Of a DNA stretch of 64,000 bases, positions 51,176 to 60,800 are shown in pieces. The notes beneath the pieces are model-generated. The model was given only the letters and a program-made list of their open reading frames with translations, ran no database searches and was not told the DNA's origin. This stretch comes from Castor canadensis (taxonomy: Eukaryota; Chordata; Mammalia; Rodentia; Castoridae): positions 625,001 through 689,000 of the forward strand of contig NC_133400.1 of the NCBI RefSeq assembly GCF_047511655.1, in the 5' to 3' direction. Each line of letters begins with the position of its first letter. Position 1 is the stretch's first letter. The position numbers and the translations under genes are program-made.

Positions 51176-54100
51176 TTCTGGGCCTACTGCTCTGCTACAA
51201 CAGGTGAGCTGCCATACTCTTTGTTGTCTGGCTACGTAGCTCGGGCAGGCCTCAAATTCATCATTCTCCTCCCGCAGCCTCCTGGGTGTGCAGCTTTGCA
51301 CATAAAGAGGGAGAATGCTGTGACAAGAGAATTGTGCGGCATGCCCTCTGGCCCCAGCCCTCACCCAGGGGTGCACATGAAGCCCCAGGAGATCAGTGGA
51401 CGCATCCCGGCCAGAAAGGAGCCTAGGGGAGCCCAGGTTGTGGCTGCCAGGTGTGGGGGTGTGCAGGATGGGGTCCAGCTCACCTTCACCACAGACAGCA
51501 CTCCCTCATTGGTCTTGGGGTCCGTGCGGATTGCAAACTGCCCGTCAGGGTTGCCTTCCAGGATGGTGAACCTGGCCATCCAGTTCGGGGAGCCAGGCAG
51601 GTCCCTGTCTTCCACCTGGAGCCGCCCCACATCCACTCCACTGACAGCCTCCATGGCCTCCATGAAGAACTGGGGAGGGGGCCCAGCCTCAGTTACTCAT
51701 GGGTTGGGGGCAGTGTGGATGGCTTCTCCCTGTCTCCCTGAGGAATGCCCTTCTTATTCTTTCCAACCTGACACTGCCGTCTGCCACTGAGTGTCCTCAG
51801 GTCTGCCTGCTCCCCAGGCTGTGGCCCCTATGTAAGCTCTACGTGCTGGTGGAGAGCAGGGCCAGCTGCTCCCTTCCAGCATGGCAAAGGCTGGGAGACT
51901 TGCTCCCTGCCCAGAACCTCTCCCCTGGGCCTCTCCCCTGACTCCTGAGGCCCTACCTGCTGGGCCCCCTAATGTAGACTCTCTGCTCTTCACACAGAGC
52001 CCTTCTTCAAGGCATGCAGCTGACCACCCTGCACAAAGCTCCCTGCTAGGAGCTTGAGGAAAGAAGGCAACCCTAAGCCAGGGCTGGTGGGGTGGGCAGG
52101 GCAGCACCTCATCCTTGGTGAATTCGGGGGCGTTGTCATTGATGTCATCCAGGGAGATGATGGCTGAGGCTGTGGCAGTGAGGCCATCACCAGACATGTC
52201 TGCCACCTGCAGGGTCAGGTTGTAAACAGCAACCACCTGGGGACAGTGTGACATAGGCTCAGGAGATATGGTGCCCAGATGGGGCAGAGGGCCAGGCTGG
52301 CTAGTCACCTTATAGACAGGGTATGGGCAGGAACAGGGTCACCTGTGGGCTCAGCCCTAAGGGGACCTGGTGGTGTTAGAATGCCCAGGTGGCTCCAAGC
52401 ATCCCCTAAGCTTGGACAAGGGTCTCAGTGACATCAGCGGCCTCAGCCTCAGCCCCAATCTGTGAGTGGGTGAGAGGTCAGCTTTGGTATTGCATGTGCT
52501 GGACCTGAGGGGCACCAATGGGCATGTCCTGCTTGGGGACTGTGTTTGTGGCAGGGTCAGCATGGGAGGCTTCCCAGGTGTCTTTGGGAAGCCCAGGAGC
52601 CTGGCTGCAAGGCAGTGGCCTGGGCAGGAAAGGGCCAGAGTGACAGTGACATCAGGGAACAGGTGAAATGGGGGGAAAGTCTCTGCCCTGTGGGCAATGA
52701 CCAAAAACACTGAGGCCTGGTGGTACTGCACTATGGGCCTCTCACACCAGTTGGCCTTAACCATGCCCAGCCCCACACAGCAGGTGCACTCCCTATCCAT
52801 GCTCAATAGGCCCCCCAAACTGCACAGAGCCAGAGCCAAGGTGGCATTTGGCAGTGTTTGGGTGGCTTCCTAGGCCTGTGGGGAGGGGCATCTGGGGTGG
52901 CCTGGATCAGAACAGAGTAGCCAATGGTAAAAGGAACAGCCAGAAGCACCAGCATGGGGGCAACGGGATGGGGGTGGCAGGTATGGAGAGCAGACCTGGC
53001 CTGGAGCTGCCCGTGGGCTGCCTCACCTCGCGGTCCAGCCCCACTTGCACAGTGCGGATCTCTCCTGTGTGCTCATCGATGCTGAAGAACTCGGGGCTGC
53101 CCTGCTCCAGGATGGAGAACCGTAGTGCAGCGTTGTCTGTCTCGGGGTCATCTGCATCTGTAGCCTCTGCCCTGGTCACAAAGGTGCCTGGGAAGGACAG
53201 GGAGGAGTGGGGACAGTGCCTGTGAGGGCAGGAGTGCTGGGGAGCTGTGAGGGGGCAGAGGTCACCACCTCCCATATGCTGTGACCACAGATTAGGCACC
53301 AGTTCCTGCTACTGCTTGCATCACAGAGACCAACAGTGCATACCAGCCCCAGTTGGGATGCTTCTTACCACCCCTGTAGCCCATGTGGCCTGTGCAAGGT
53401 TGACCAGTGCAGGAGCCTTGCAGTCAAGTTTTAATCAAGCACTGCCTACTGTGTCCCTGTCAGCCAGAAGGCTCACAGTACCAGGTCAGAGCTGCCAGAC
53501 TGCCGGCAGTTGGGTGGCCCTGAGGCCTGCTCCAAAGGGGAGACCCAGCCCCCAGGGAGCTAAAGATACAAGGGAAGGAGAAGCGGCATATAGTGAGCCC
53601 TCCAAGCTGCTACTGGGGCCTTGCAGAGCAGCGGGAAGGCACTGTTGGTCCAGGCCACAGCATGAAGTGGACAGGGTCCTGCTCAGTCTTTCACCCTTTT
53701 CTCCCTCAGAGGAGACTGGGCCTGACCTATCCACTCCTAGGTGTACGAACATTAAACTTTCAGGGTAAGTGGGAAGAACGGGCTTCCAGGCCACCCTGGG
53801 GAACGGCTCCAACCAGCAGTTTCTTTATGGTGCCTCTCAAGGTCATGACTTCCTCACCTGTGATGTCAGGTGTGGGATACACGGTGGTAAACACCAGCCA
53901 CTGCCCCAGTCCTGGAAGGGTTCAGCACCTGTGCAGATGGGAGCTACAGACCAGCCAAGGCCATCTGCACACCAGACTCCTCCCCAACACAGGTGACCAG
54001 ACCAGGGCTAGTAGGTGGCTCCTGAAGGACTTTCACCCCAAGTACAGGATGGGCCTGATGGAGAAGGGTAGTGCCATGTACTGGAAGACGAGGTATTTCC

Positions 54101-57100
54101 AGAGAGGATGGCAACTAAGAAGGCAGCCAGCCAGCCAGGATGAAGAGATGCCAAGATGCCGCGATATCCAACTGCAGGCTAAAGCCAAGAACACTGCTTT
54201 CAGCAGGCTTCCTTGTCCTACGGGTGCGGGGTGCAGCTAGCAATTCCGGGGAGCCTTCTATGTGTCTTCAAGCAAGCAGATAAGTGAACACATGGATGTA
54301 GGAGTTGGAGAAGCGGCTGCACTTGTGGCAGGAGGGGGAAGGGGACTCGAGTTGGAATCAGAGGTGGGGACTGGTAAGTTGTGATTCTAATAGGTGTGAG
54401 TTCACACGTGTGCATTCCTACATGTGCATACACACACATCTGTGTACATGTACGTACGGACATGAATGTGCTTTCCAGACGTGTCTGCTAAAGGGGGCCT
54501 GGCCAGTTTTTGCCCCCAATTGGCCAAATCTGGGACCCCATGAGCATCAAATGGCAGTGAAGAGTCACAACTCCAGCACCACACAGATGCAAATGAGTGG
54601 ATCCCTGCATGCCAGGGGAGAAGGGGAGCCCAGCAGACAGCAGAAAGCCACCTGATAAGTGGAGAGGGGAATCCAAATCCACCACTGTGGTGACACTGAG
54701 CTCGTCAGGATCCTCAGTGGGTGCTGAAACCCACGGTGGAAGGTCAAGGCATTAATATAGACCTGCAGAGTCTCAACGCGTCATCCACAACGTATGCCAC
54801 AATGGACAAGTTTGGCACACACCTCCGCACCAGGTGCACGGACACCTGTTCCTGGTACGTGTGCCCACATCAGGCTTTGCTGCACATTCCTGCGAGGAGG
54901 CAGGGCTCAGATTTCTTCAGATAAACCCAAACTAAGTCTTCATGACAACTGGCCTGGGTACTTCAAGACACCAGGGATGTTCATTGTTCGTATTATTTTA
55001 TTTGTTACTTCGTTTGCAATACTGGGTTTTGATCTCAGGACTTCAGATTTGCTAGGCAGGTGCTCTACCACTTAAACCAACCCCACAGTCCTTTTTGCTT
55101 CTGTTACTTTTCATATAGGGTCTCGTGTTTATGTCTGGGCTGGCTTGGACTACAGTTCTTCTATTTACGTTTCCAGTGTAGCTGAGATGACAAGCATGGG
55201 CCACCACGACCAGCTTTCATTGGGGTCTCTGGAACTCCTACCTCCTGAGTAGCTAGGATTACAGGCATGGGCCACTGTGCCTTTTTATTATGTGACTGTC
55301 ACATCGCTGAAGGAGGAGTAGTCACAGTGCGACCACTCAGAGTCCTCTCTATATTCTGAAAGTCTTAGGGACTTGGAATTTATATTAAAATGAGAGATGG
55401 CTTGATCATCAGCCTGTGGGAGTTCTTGTCTTGGAGATTCTTACTTATTTCAGGCTTCTTTTTCTGGGCAGTGCTGGGAGCTGAACCCAGGGAATGGTGC
55501 ATGCCAGGCAATTGCTCTGCCACTGAGCCACAGCCCAGCCCTGTAATTCCTGCTTAAGGGGATCCTGGACTTCCAACTTCTGAAGCCCCTCCCCCCCTGG
55601 GTGGGTGACTTGGGGCTGAATTCCCGCCTTACCTGGGGCAGCCCCCTCCAGCACATGGCCCATGAACATCTCCTGTAGGAAGGCTGGTCGGTTGTCATTT
55701 TGATCCACAACCACGATCTCCAGGTCCGTGGGGTCCTCCAGGGTGGATCCACCCAGGTCCAGGGCAAAGGCCCTTAGCTGTCCAAACAAGAGGACATGGG
55801 CTGGTTCTGTGGCACCTCGAGCCATGCAAAAGGGACTGCAAGTGCATACTGACTCCAGCTGGAAGCAGGCAAGCACTCACGGGCAAGGCAAGTGCTTCAG
55901 GGAACATGAGCTCTACCTTTCACCATGCCCACCTCTTGCCTTGGCTTCCAGGAAACTTATAACATGTGTGCTTTCAACTGGGGTTCTTGGCCTCTCTCCC
56001 TTTCTCTGTGGTTTTGGCCGCACACATATTTTTTTGAGATAGTGTCTCCTTATGTAGCCCAGGTTGACCTCAAACTCTCAATCCCCTGCCTCAACCTCAT
56101 GAGTTCTGGGATTCCAGGTATGCACCACCACACCGGGCTCATGTGGCATTTTGATCTGCTTCTTATCCTTTTGGAGAAAAACATGATGTAGTTCTCAGGT
56201 TTAGAATCCTAAACCTGAGCTTAGTGGATCCTGGATGCAATCCCAGACACTTGGGAGGCAGAAGCAGGAGGATCTTGAGTTGGAGGGCAGCCTGGGCAAA
56301 GTTATCAAGAATTTATCTCAAAAATGAAACATAAACAAAAACTGTCTGGGGACCTAGCTCAAGGGCTAGAGTGCTTGCTTAGCATGTCCAAGGCCCTGAG
56401 TTCAATCCCCAGTGTCAAAGGAAAAATATCCCTAACGACTGTCTATGTAAAGGTAGCCATAGCAGGTCCTTAAAGTCTGGAGGAAGATTGAGGGCGTATA
56501 AAGAAACTTTGCTTCCTGAAAAGGCAGAGGCAGGAAGCTGCCTTGCCCCAGGTTGGGGACAACATGGCACCTTGCAGGATCCAGGCTGGGGTGACCTGTT
56601 TGCAGGGAACTCAGATGGGGTCCTGGCCTTACCTCCCGACCCTGTGCCCACCTCAAGGTGGCTCCTTATCTCCTTGTGAAATCTTAGTATTCCCAGGGGA
56701 ACCCTGCCTGGCCAATCTCACCTCCAAGACCAGCCCCTGCTGCTGGGCTGGACACTACCATGGAATTCCACGTAACTTGCCTACCCCACCGAACAGACCA
56801 GGGATCAGTGGAGAGTTGGCTGTGAGCCATGCTCTGCCCTCCTGAAGGCCACCTGCTCCTGCCATCAGACCCCACCCCTCCTCCAGAGCCTGTTAAATGA
56901 GAAATTAATCTTGGTGTCCTCAGCTGCAGCTCCTATGCCTCTAGTCCATTCCCAAGCCTGGGCAGGAGGGAGGGGGACCTGGGCAGGAGGGAGGGGGTAC
57001 CTGGGCAGGAGGGGGCAGAGACCAGAAGGACAAACTCACCCTGAAGCGGTCCGTCTTCTCACGGTCCAGCATCTTGTTGAGGAACACCTTCCCTGAGAAC

Positions 57101-57898
57101 TTGTCGATGAAAAAGACGCCTTGGGGCTCCTCATCCACGCCAGGCCCCTGGATGCTGTAGATAACACTGCCCAACTGCTGTTTGTCTGACTTGATCTGTG
57201 GGGCAGGGGGGAGCCGGGTGAGGGCTGCAGAGGGCCCCTCCCCAGCTGGGAGAGTGAAGGTCCAAGCAAGGCTCCTGGGCCCAAAGAGGCCCCAATGTGT
57301 TCTGGTCCTAGGCCCAATCTCAGTCCGGCTCCCAGACATTCTGGAGCCCTGGTCTCCTGGTCCCCAGGCTACATCATGAGTGTGTGGAGAGCTGGGTGGA
57401 CACTGTGCAGGTCTTAATGAACAGACCAAAAACCCCATGCGGGTCTTCGGGCCTGCGGCAGGGCCTGTCCACTGGCTGTGCAGCCCAGGGGGTGTGGGAG
57501 CCCCACTTTTGACAGTGAGAAGCCAAGAACAGCGAGGTTCATGAGTCCTGCACTCATGAACAAGGGCAGGTCCCTTGCCCTTGGCTGGGGTCTCTCAGCA
57601 GGCGAAGTCCCCCTTCTCACCCTCACCCCCTGCCCAGCCCCAATCCCAGGGGACCTTTAAGTAAAGAGGGGACATTTGGTGCAAAAACATTTGGGAAGCC
57701 ACCAGAACAACTGGACCATTCTCCTCTGCCCTCCACCCTCACCTGCACCAGTGGGTAGGGGAGACGCTTGTGGTTCTCGGACACGCTGATGGGTGGGATG
57801 ACCCAGGCTCTCCGCACACGGCCCAGAGCTGGTGGCTGGTGCCAGGGGTACAGGGTGCTGAGTCGCAGCTGGGGGACCCCCCAGGACAGGCCAAGACT
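46751..57898 (-). CDS. CDH15: CDH15 (M-cadherin, cadherin 15), exons 14 to 2
   Basis: Thirteen exons on the minus strand join into one open frame of 771 codons plus stop. Only the short signal-peptide exon 1 (about 14 codons) is missing. The predicted total near 785 agrees with the mouse protein (about 784 residues) rather than human (814). M-cadherin is a calcium-dependent adhesion protein of skeletal muscle precursors and satellite cells. Visible features in order: the end of the prodomain with an RVRR furin site before AWVIPPISV; five extracellular cadherin domains with calcium motifs ([30 protein letters not shown]); a cysteine-containing membrane-proximal part; one transmembrane helix across exons 11 and 12; a juxtamembrane p120-catenin-type segment ([11 protein letters not shown]); and a beta-catenin-type tail ([13 protein letters not shown]...DEDQDYDYL). 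No disabling change was found. Confidence 0.97.
46952..47880 (-). other. CDH15 intron 13
   Basis: GT/AG intron. Unique sequence, except an alternating purine-pyrimidine stretch at about 47795-47870 next to the donor of exon 13. Confidence 0.8.
47881..48048 (-). CDS. CDH15: CDH15 exon 13: cytoplasmic tail
   Basis: 56 codons, phase 0 at both ends; acceptor CCACAG and donor GTGGGT. It encodes [19 protein letters not shown] ... [15 protein letters not shown]. Confidence 0.96.
48333..48469 (-). CDS. CDH15: CDH15 exon 12: end of transmembrane helix, juxtamembrane tail
   Basis: Acceptor CCCCAG, donor GTGAGC. It encodes (L)[18 protein letters not shown], basic residues after the helix, then [18 protein letters not shown], the p120-catenin-binding juxtamembrane motif of classical cadherins. 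Confidence 0.96.
48470..48849 (-). other. CDH15 intron 11, mostly minisatellite
   Basis: A 380-base GT/AG intron. About 300 of its bases are the GC-rich tandem repeat at 48535-48841. Confidence 0.9.
48535..48841. repeat. G-rich minisatellite with two alternating unit types
   Basis: The core GTCTGTGTTGGGGGCG occurs five times, starting at 48541, 48631, 48701, 48755 and 48824. Type A cores are followed by GGGCCGCGCCAGGGGCAGGG and type B cores by TGACCGCGTCAGGGGCGGGG; the order is A, B, A, B, A (the last cut short). The plus strand is G-rich and the CDH15 transcript strand is C-rich. Many G-runs of three or more could form quadruplexes. Confidence 0.92.
48850..49089 (-). CDS. CDH15: CDH15 exon 11: end of EC5 and transmembrane helix
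   Basis: Acceptor CCCCAG, donor GTGAGT. It encodes [20 protein letters not shown] ... [16 protein letters not shown], then the hydrophobic run [20 protein letters not shown] and LLLL. The donor lies eight bases from the end of a GC-rich minisatellite that fills most of the next intron. Confidence 0.96.
49290..49529 (-). CDS. CDH15: CDH15 exon 10: end of EC4, EC5
   Basis: Acceptor CTGCAG, donor GTGCGC (non-optimal). It encodes [20 protein letters not shown], the VNDHAP linker and the divergent membrane-proximal domain ([20 protein letters not shown] ... RNWSLSQIN). Confidence 0.96.
49693..49835 (-). CDS. CDH15: CDH15 exon 9: EC4
   Basis: Acceptor CAACAG, donor GTGAGC. It encodes (S)[19 protein letters not shown] ... 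[16 protein letters not shown]. It begins with one base and ends with one base of split codons. Confidence 0.96.
49836..50434 (-). other. CDH15 intron 8
   Basis: GT/AG intron of about 600 bases, unique sequence with a short run of acacatcacataaacaatac. No gene or SINE seen. Confidence 0.75.
50435..50688 (-). CDS. CDH15: CDH15 exon 8: EC3-EC4
   Basis: Acceptor CCCACAG, donor GTGGGG. It encodes [20 protein letters not shown] ... [14 protein letters not shown] ... [16 protein letters not shown] and DTNEAP are cadherin calcium motifs. It ends two bases into a Ser codon. Confidence 0.96.
51143..51173. repeat. (GT)n microsatellite
   Basis: About 15 GT units on the plus strand, in CDH15 intron 7. 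Confidence 0.95.
51180..51300 (-). repeat. Degenerate reverse B1-type SINE
   Basis: tctggctacgtagctcgggc, aggcctcaaattcatcattc and cgcagcctcctgggtgtgca follow a reverse B1 pattern with losses. Confidence 0.55.
51484..51669 (-). CDS. CDH15: CDH15 exon 7: EC3
   Basis: 62 codons, phase 0 at both ends; acceptor CCCCAG and donor GTGAGC. It encodes [17 protein letters not shown] ... [10 protein letters not shown] with the DRDLPGSPN segment of EC3. Confidence 0.97.
52108..52236 (-). CDS. CDH15: CDH15 exon 6: end of EC2, EC2-EC3 linker
   Basis: 43 codons, phase 0 at both ends. It encodes [18 protein letters not shown] ... [13 protein letters not shown]. The acceptor is CCCCAG. The donor GTGCTG is a weak match to consensus. 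Confidence 0.96.
52237..53026 (-). other. CDH15 intron 5
   Basis: GT/AG intron of 790 bases with no repeat recognised. Confidence 0.75.
53027..53187 (-). CDS. CDH15: CDH15 exon 5: EC2
   Basis: Acceptor TTCCCAG, donor GTGAGG. It encodes (G)[20 protein letters not shown] ... VGLDRE with the DAD and LDRE motifs of EC2. Confidence 0.97.
55015..55090 (-). repeat. ID-type SINE, reverse
   Basis: caatactgggttttgatctc, gatttgctaggcaggtgctc, taccacttaaaccaacccca: reverse ID unit. Confidence 0.82.
55095..55285 (-). repeat. B1-type SINE(s), reverse, duplicated right half
   Basis: gggctggcttggactacagt and a first end (gtagctgagatgacaagcat, gggccaccacgaccagcttt) are followed by a second copy of the end region (gagtagctaggattacaggc, atgggccactgtgccttttt). 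This looks like a partial tandem B1 or two nested copies. Confidence 0.75.
55447..55543 (-). repeat. ID-type SINE, variant, reverse
   Basis: gcagtgctgggagctgaacc, cagggaatggtgcatgccag, gccactgagccacagcccag: reverse of the variant ID form with ctcagtgg. Confidence 0.78.
55633..55777 (-). CDS. CDH15: CDH15 exon 4: end of EC1, EC1-EC2 linker
   Basis: Acceptor GGACAG, donor GTAAGG. It encodes [10 protein letters not shown] ... [20 protein letters not shown] is the inter-domain calcium motif. It ends with one base of a Gly codon. Confidence 0.97.
56028..56142 (-). repeat. B1-type SINE, reverse
   Basis: tttttttgagatagtgtctc, tagcccaggttgacctcaaa, gggattccaggtatgcacca: reverse B1. Confidence 0.87.
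56220..56335 (+). repeat. B1-type SINE
   Basis: gcttagtggatcctggatgc, cccagacacttgggaggcag, gagggcagcctgggcaaagt, then atctcaaaaatg. Diverged 5' end. Confidence 0.8.
56343..56425 (+). repeat. ID-type SINE
   Basis: gtctggggacctagctcaag, gagtgcttgcttagcatgtc, gagttcaatccccagtgtca. It lies just after a B1 unit in the same orientation, so the pair may be a diverged composite. Confidence 0.82.
57040..57195 (-). CDS. CDH15: CDH15 exon 3: EC1
   Basis: 52 codons, phase 0 at both ends; acceptor CCACAG and donor GTGAGT. It encodes [20 protein letters not shown] ... [15 protein letters not shown], including the DRE calcium-binding motif of EC1. Confidence 0.97.
57196..57742 (-). other. CDH15 intron 2
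   Basis: GT/AG intron of 547 bases. Unique sequence; no repeat recognised. Confidence 0.8.
57743..57898 (-). CDS. CDH15: CDH15 exon 2: prodomain and start of EC1
   Basis: The acceptor is TTGCAG and the donor GTGAGG. It has 52 codons, phase 0 at both ends. It encodes the short prodomain ending GRVRR, a furin site, then [20 protein letters not shown], the mature N-terminus with the adhesive-arm tryptophan. Confidence 0.96.
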
Positions 57899-60800
57899 CT
57901 GCAACAAAGACAGGCTGTAGTCACACAGAGGTCCTGGGGCAACACCATTCTCCAGGGCTGCAGGCCAGACTTCCACACCACCTGGTGGCATTGCTCTGGA
58001 CAGTACAGGCCATGTGGGCCTGGTGGTCACACCTCCAAGCCCCAGGATGGCTGCCCCATGCCCATATTCTCCCCTTGCCTAGGAGCCCCAGAAACTGAGA
58101 GGTATCCATAGGATCACCAGGCCCCTGGGGGGTGTTTGTTGACTGCCTGGTGGGGAGGGACTATGAGGATGCTACACCCTACCTGATATCACCAAGGTGC
58201 CAGGTGCCCCATGTGTGCCCAGGAAGGGGATCACGTGACCATGGGGGAAGGGGAGGTGCCGATGGGGGCAATGGGACCCAGGGGGCAGCTTTTGATCCCC
58301 GGGAGATAGCATCTGTCATGGCTGGGAACCCAGTCCCTGGGACTCAGCCCCTCCAGAAACCTTGTGGGTGAAGTGTGTGATGGTCAGGTGGGCTGGGGGA
58401 CACTCTACAAGGCTGCCAGATGTGAGGACTCTGGCTCACATTGAAGGTTAGGGACAGGCAAGTGGCCACCCTTGGCCTCCTTACAGTTTGAATTTTTGTG
58501 GGTGGGTCAAGGTTGACCAGGCAACAGCTGCTGTCAGAGGAGACCCAGTGAAGGGACCGCAGAGTATCCACACCTGGGCCTCATCCCTCAGCCTTGCCCT
58601 GTCTGTCCAAGGCAGCCTTGCACACAGCAAGCTGAGCATCCAGAGCCCCCCCCTGCCAGCTAGGTCCGGGGGTCTTGATTCCAAATGCTCCTAGGAGCTC
58701 CCCTCTGCTGAGGGTGGGGGGGCCATTGTGGAGGGGCCCTTCCCAGAATCTGCCCACAAGTTCTCAATGTTGTGTGGGAATGAAAGCCTAGGCCACCAGA
58801 TTCCCAATCAGTCGAGGGTGACCGGGAACTAATCTGAGCCACAGTTTGTACAGTGGCACCTGCAGGCCAGCCAGGTCTTGGCTGTGGGGAGGCCCAGGGC
58901 AGGGCATGGGGGCAGGCAGACATGTCCGGCAGCCCTGGGAGTCCTGGGATGGGAGGGCAGGGCTTGCTGAGACCCACAGCTGAGAGGGAGGAGGCTGGGG
59001 ACGAGACACAGCCCACCCCCAGCCTGTGCTGTTTTCCTCCCAGGACGGGAACTTCTGTGCGATTTTCACAGCTAGAATTCCTAGGACCCTTGGGACTCAC
59101 TCCTCCTCCCCTCACCCAGGAGACAGGTAATGACCCTGAGAAGCCCCAGAGCCTAGGCAGTGTGGAGGCTCCGACAACAGGGGTGGAGGCATTGGACGAG
59201 GCCCACTGTGGGCTCCTGTTTGTGATCACAGATAGCCTCACCTCTCTCAGGAAACTGAGGCACAATGAACGGACCACCCAGCAAATGTGGGGGGTTGCTA
59301 GGAGAGTGTAGAGGGCAGGGCCGCCCCTAGACACAGATGCACCAGACAGCATTGCACCTGCCATTCCTCTTCCCTTGTCACAGCCCTAGACAGAGTCCCT
59401 TCCTCTCAAGCCTGCACGAGGGAGCCTGGCCCCTGACTTCCTTTCTTAGAATCGTGGCTGGGCTGGGTTATGGGGGCTTCTGGGACCTTCCACTTGGGCA
59501 GGTCCTGTGCCCAGCAGACTTGCCAGCTGTATGCTGATATACAGTTCTGCCCCGTACCCACGCCTAGGTAAGCTCCCACCATGTGAGGGTAAGGGAGGAG
59601 GTGAGTGGTCCTGGAAAGGGGCAGGAGCCCCAGGCCCACCTGGTGACCAACACCCCAGCTTCTGTCTGTGAGAGGACTGTGTGAATGGAGTATTTGAACT
59701 CAGGAGTTGTGGGGGTCAAAAGTGGACCTGGCTGAGGTCACCTCCTCCTGTGGGAACACTGGTGCTGGATCTCCATTCTAGTCATGGAGCAGGGCTGAGT
59801 GCCTGATCTCTGGACTGAGTAGACAGCCTCACCCGTTCTGGAAGTGCCAGCTTGCCACCTGGTCCCTGGCTTTCATGGAGCCCTTCCCTCCCTTTTGGCC
59901 AGGAATACAAGCTGTGGAAAGGCTGGTGGTCTTAGGAGGAGCAGGGTGCTTCAGGGTAGCTGGTAGGAGGGAGGGCCAGGCAGCCAACAGGCCACATCTC
60001 CTCCTACTGCCCGTAGGGATATCCAAGGCCTAGGGTGGGAACTGGCCCATGACACTCCACCCTCCCTGACATCAAGGGCTCCACCTAGCTCTCTGCTGTA
60101 TCCTGTCCCCCACAGACAGCACACTCAGGCTCTTTGCTGGCAGAATGACAAAAGGCAGCAACAGTCAAACTGAAGCAGCCACCTGTGGGGGTGAGTGTGG
60201 GTTTCGGCCCCCTGTTGGCAGGATTCTAGTCTACCTCCTCCATGGGACCCTTCTGGCTGCAAAGCTGCCTGTGCTGACGTCCTTGGAGTCCAGAGAGCAG
60301 TGGAACCTTCCCACAGATCCGAGGCTTGAGAGGACAGGGACGGGAACTCAGGTCTGGGCAGCTCTGTCATGACAGATGGCAGTGTGGCCTTGTAGCTGCC
60401 AACGCCACCCAGCTCAGCCACTTCCAGGTCAGGGCACTCTCCTGCCAAGTGTAAACCTGCCTTGGTGGGCACAGGGGCTGTTTCTGGAGCCCCCCCGCCC
60501 CCGGCCAAGCACTGAGCTGGACCCTCTTTCTCCCTCAGCTCCCTAGGTCCTTATGGCCCTGGGAACCAGGGTGAAGTACCTCATCTCACAGCTCTGAGGG
60601 TGAGGCTCAGAAAGGCCAAGCCATCTGCCCAAAGCCACCCAGGCAGAGCTGGCGCCCACAGGGGGCAGAGTCCTAAGTTACAGGACAGAGAATTATGCGC
60701 TGTTGGAATCCGGTGCCTGCAGTGCCCACCCTGCCTTGGGCCTGACAGGGGTCGGAGGCTCTCAGGCCCTACTGACCCCATGTGGCTAAGGGAGACTGGG

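Larger units (their letters stand above)
50689..51483 (-). other. CDH15 intron 7 with GT repeat
   Basis: GT/AG intron of 795 bases. It holds a GT microsatellite at 51143-51173 and a degenerate reverse B1 piece after it. Confidence 0.75.
53188..55632 (-). other. CDH15 intron 4
   Basis: A 2445-base intron. Its left part is unique, including an alternating purine-pyrimidine stretch near 54400-54460. The right part carries reverse SINEs, listed separately. Confidence 0.75.
55778..57039 (-). other. CDH15 intron 3
   Basis: GT/AG intron of 1262 bases with three SINEs in its middle (56028-56425). Confidence 0.8.

Noticed and set aside
58660-59364. 234-codon minus-strand open frame in the CDH15 intron 1 region
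   Set aside because: No domain, signal peptide, repeat-free codon bias or splice evidence was seen. The composition is that of GC-rich intron.
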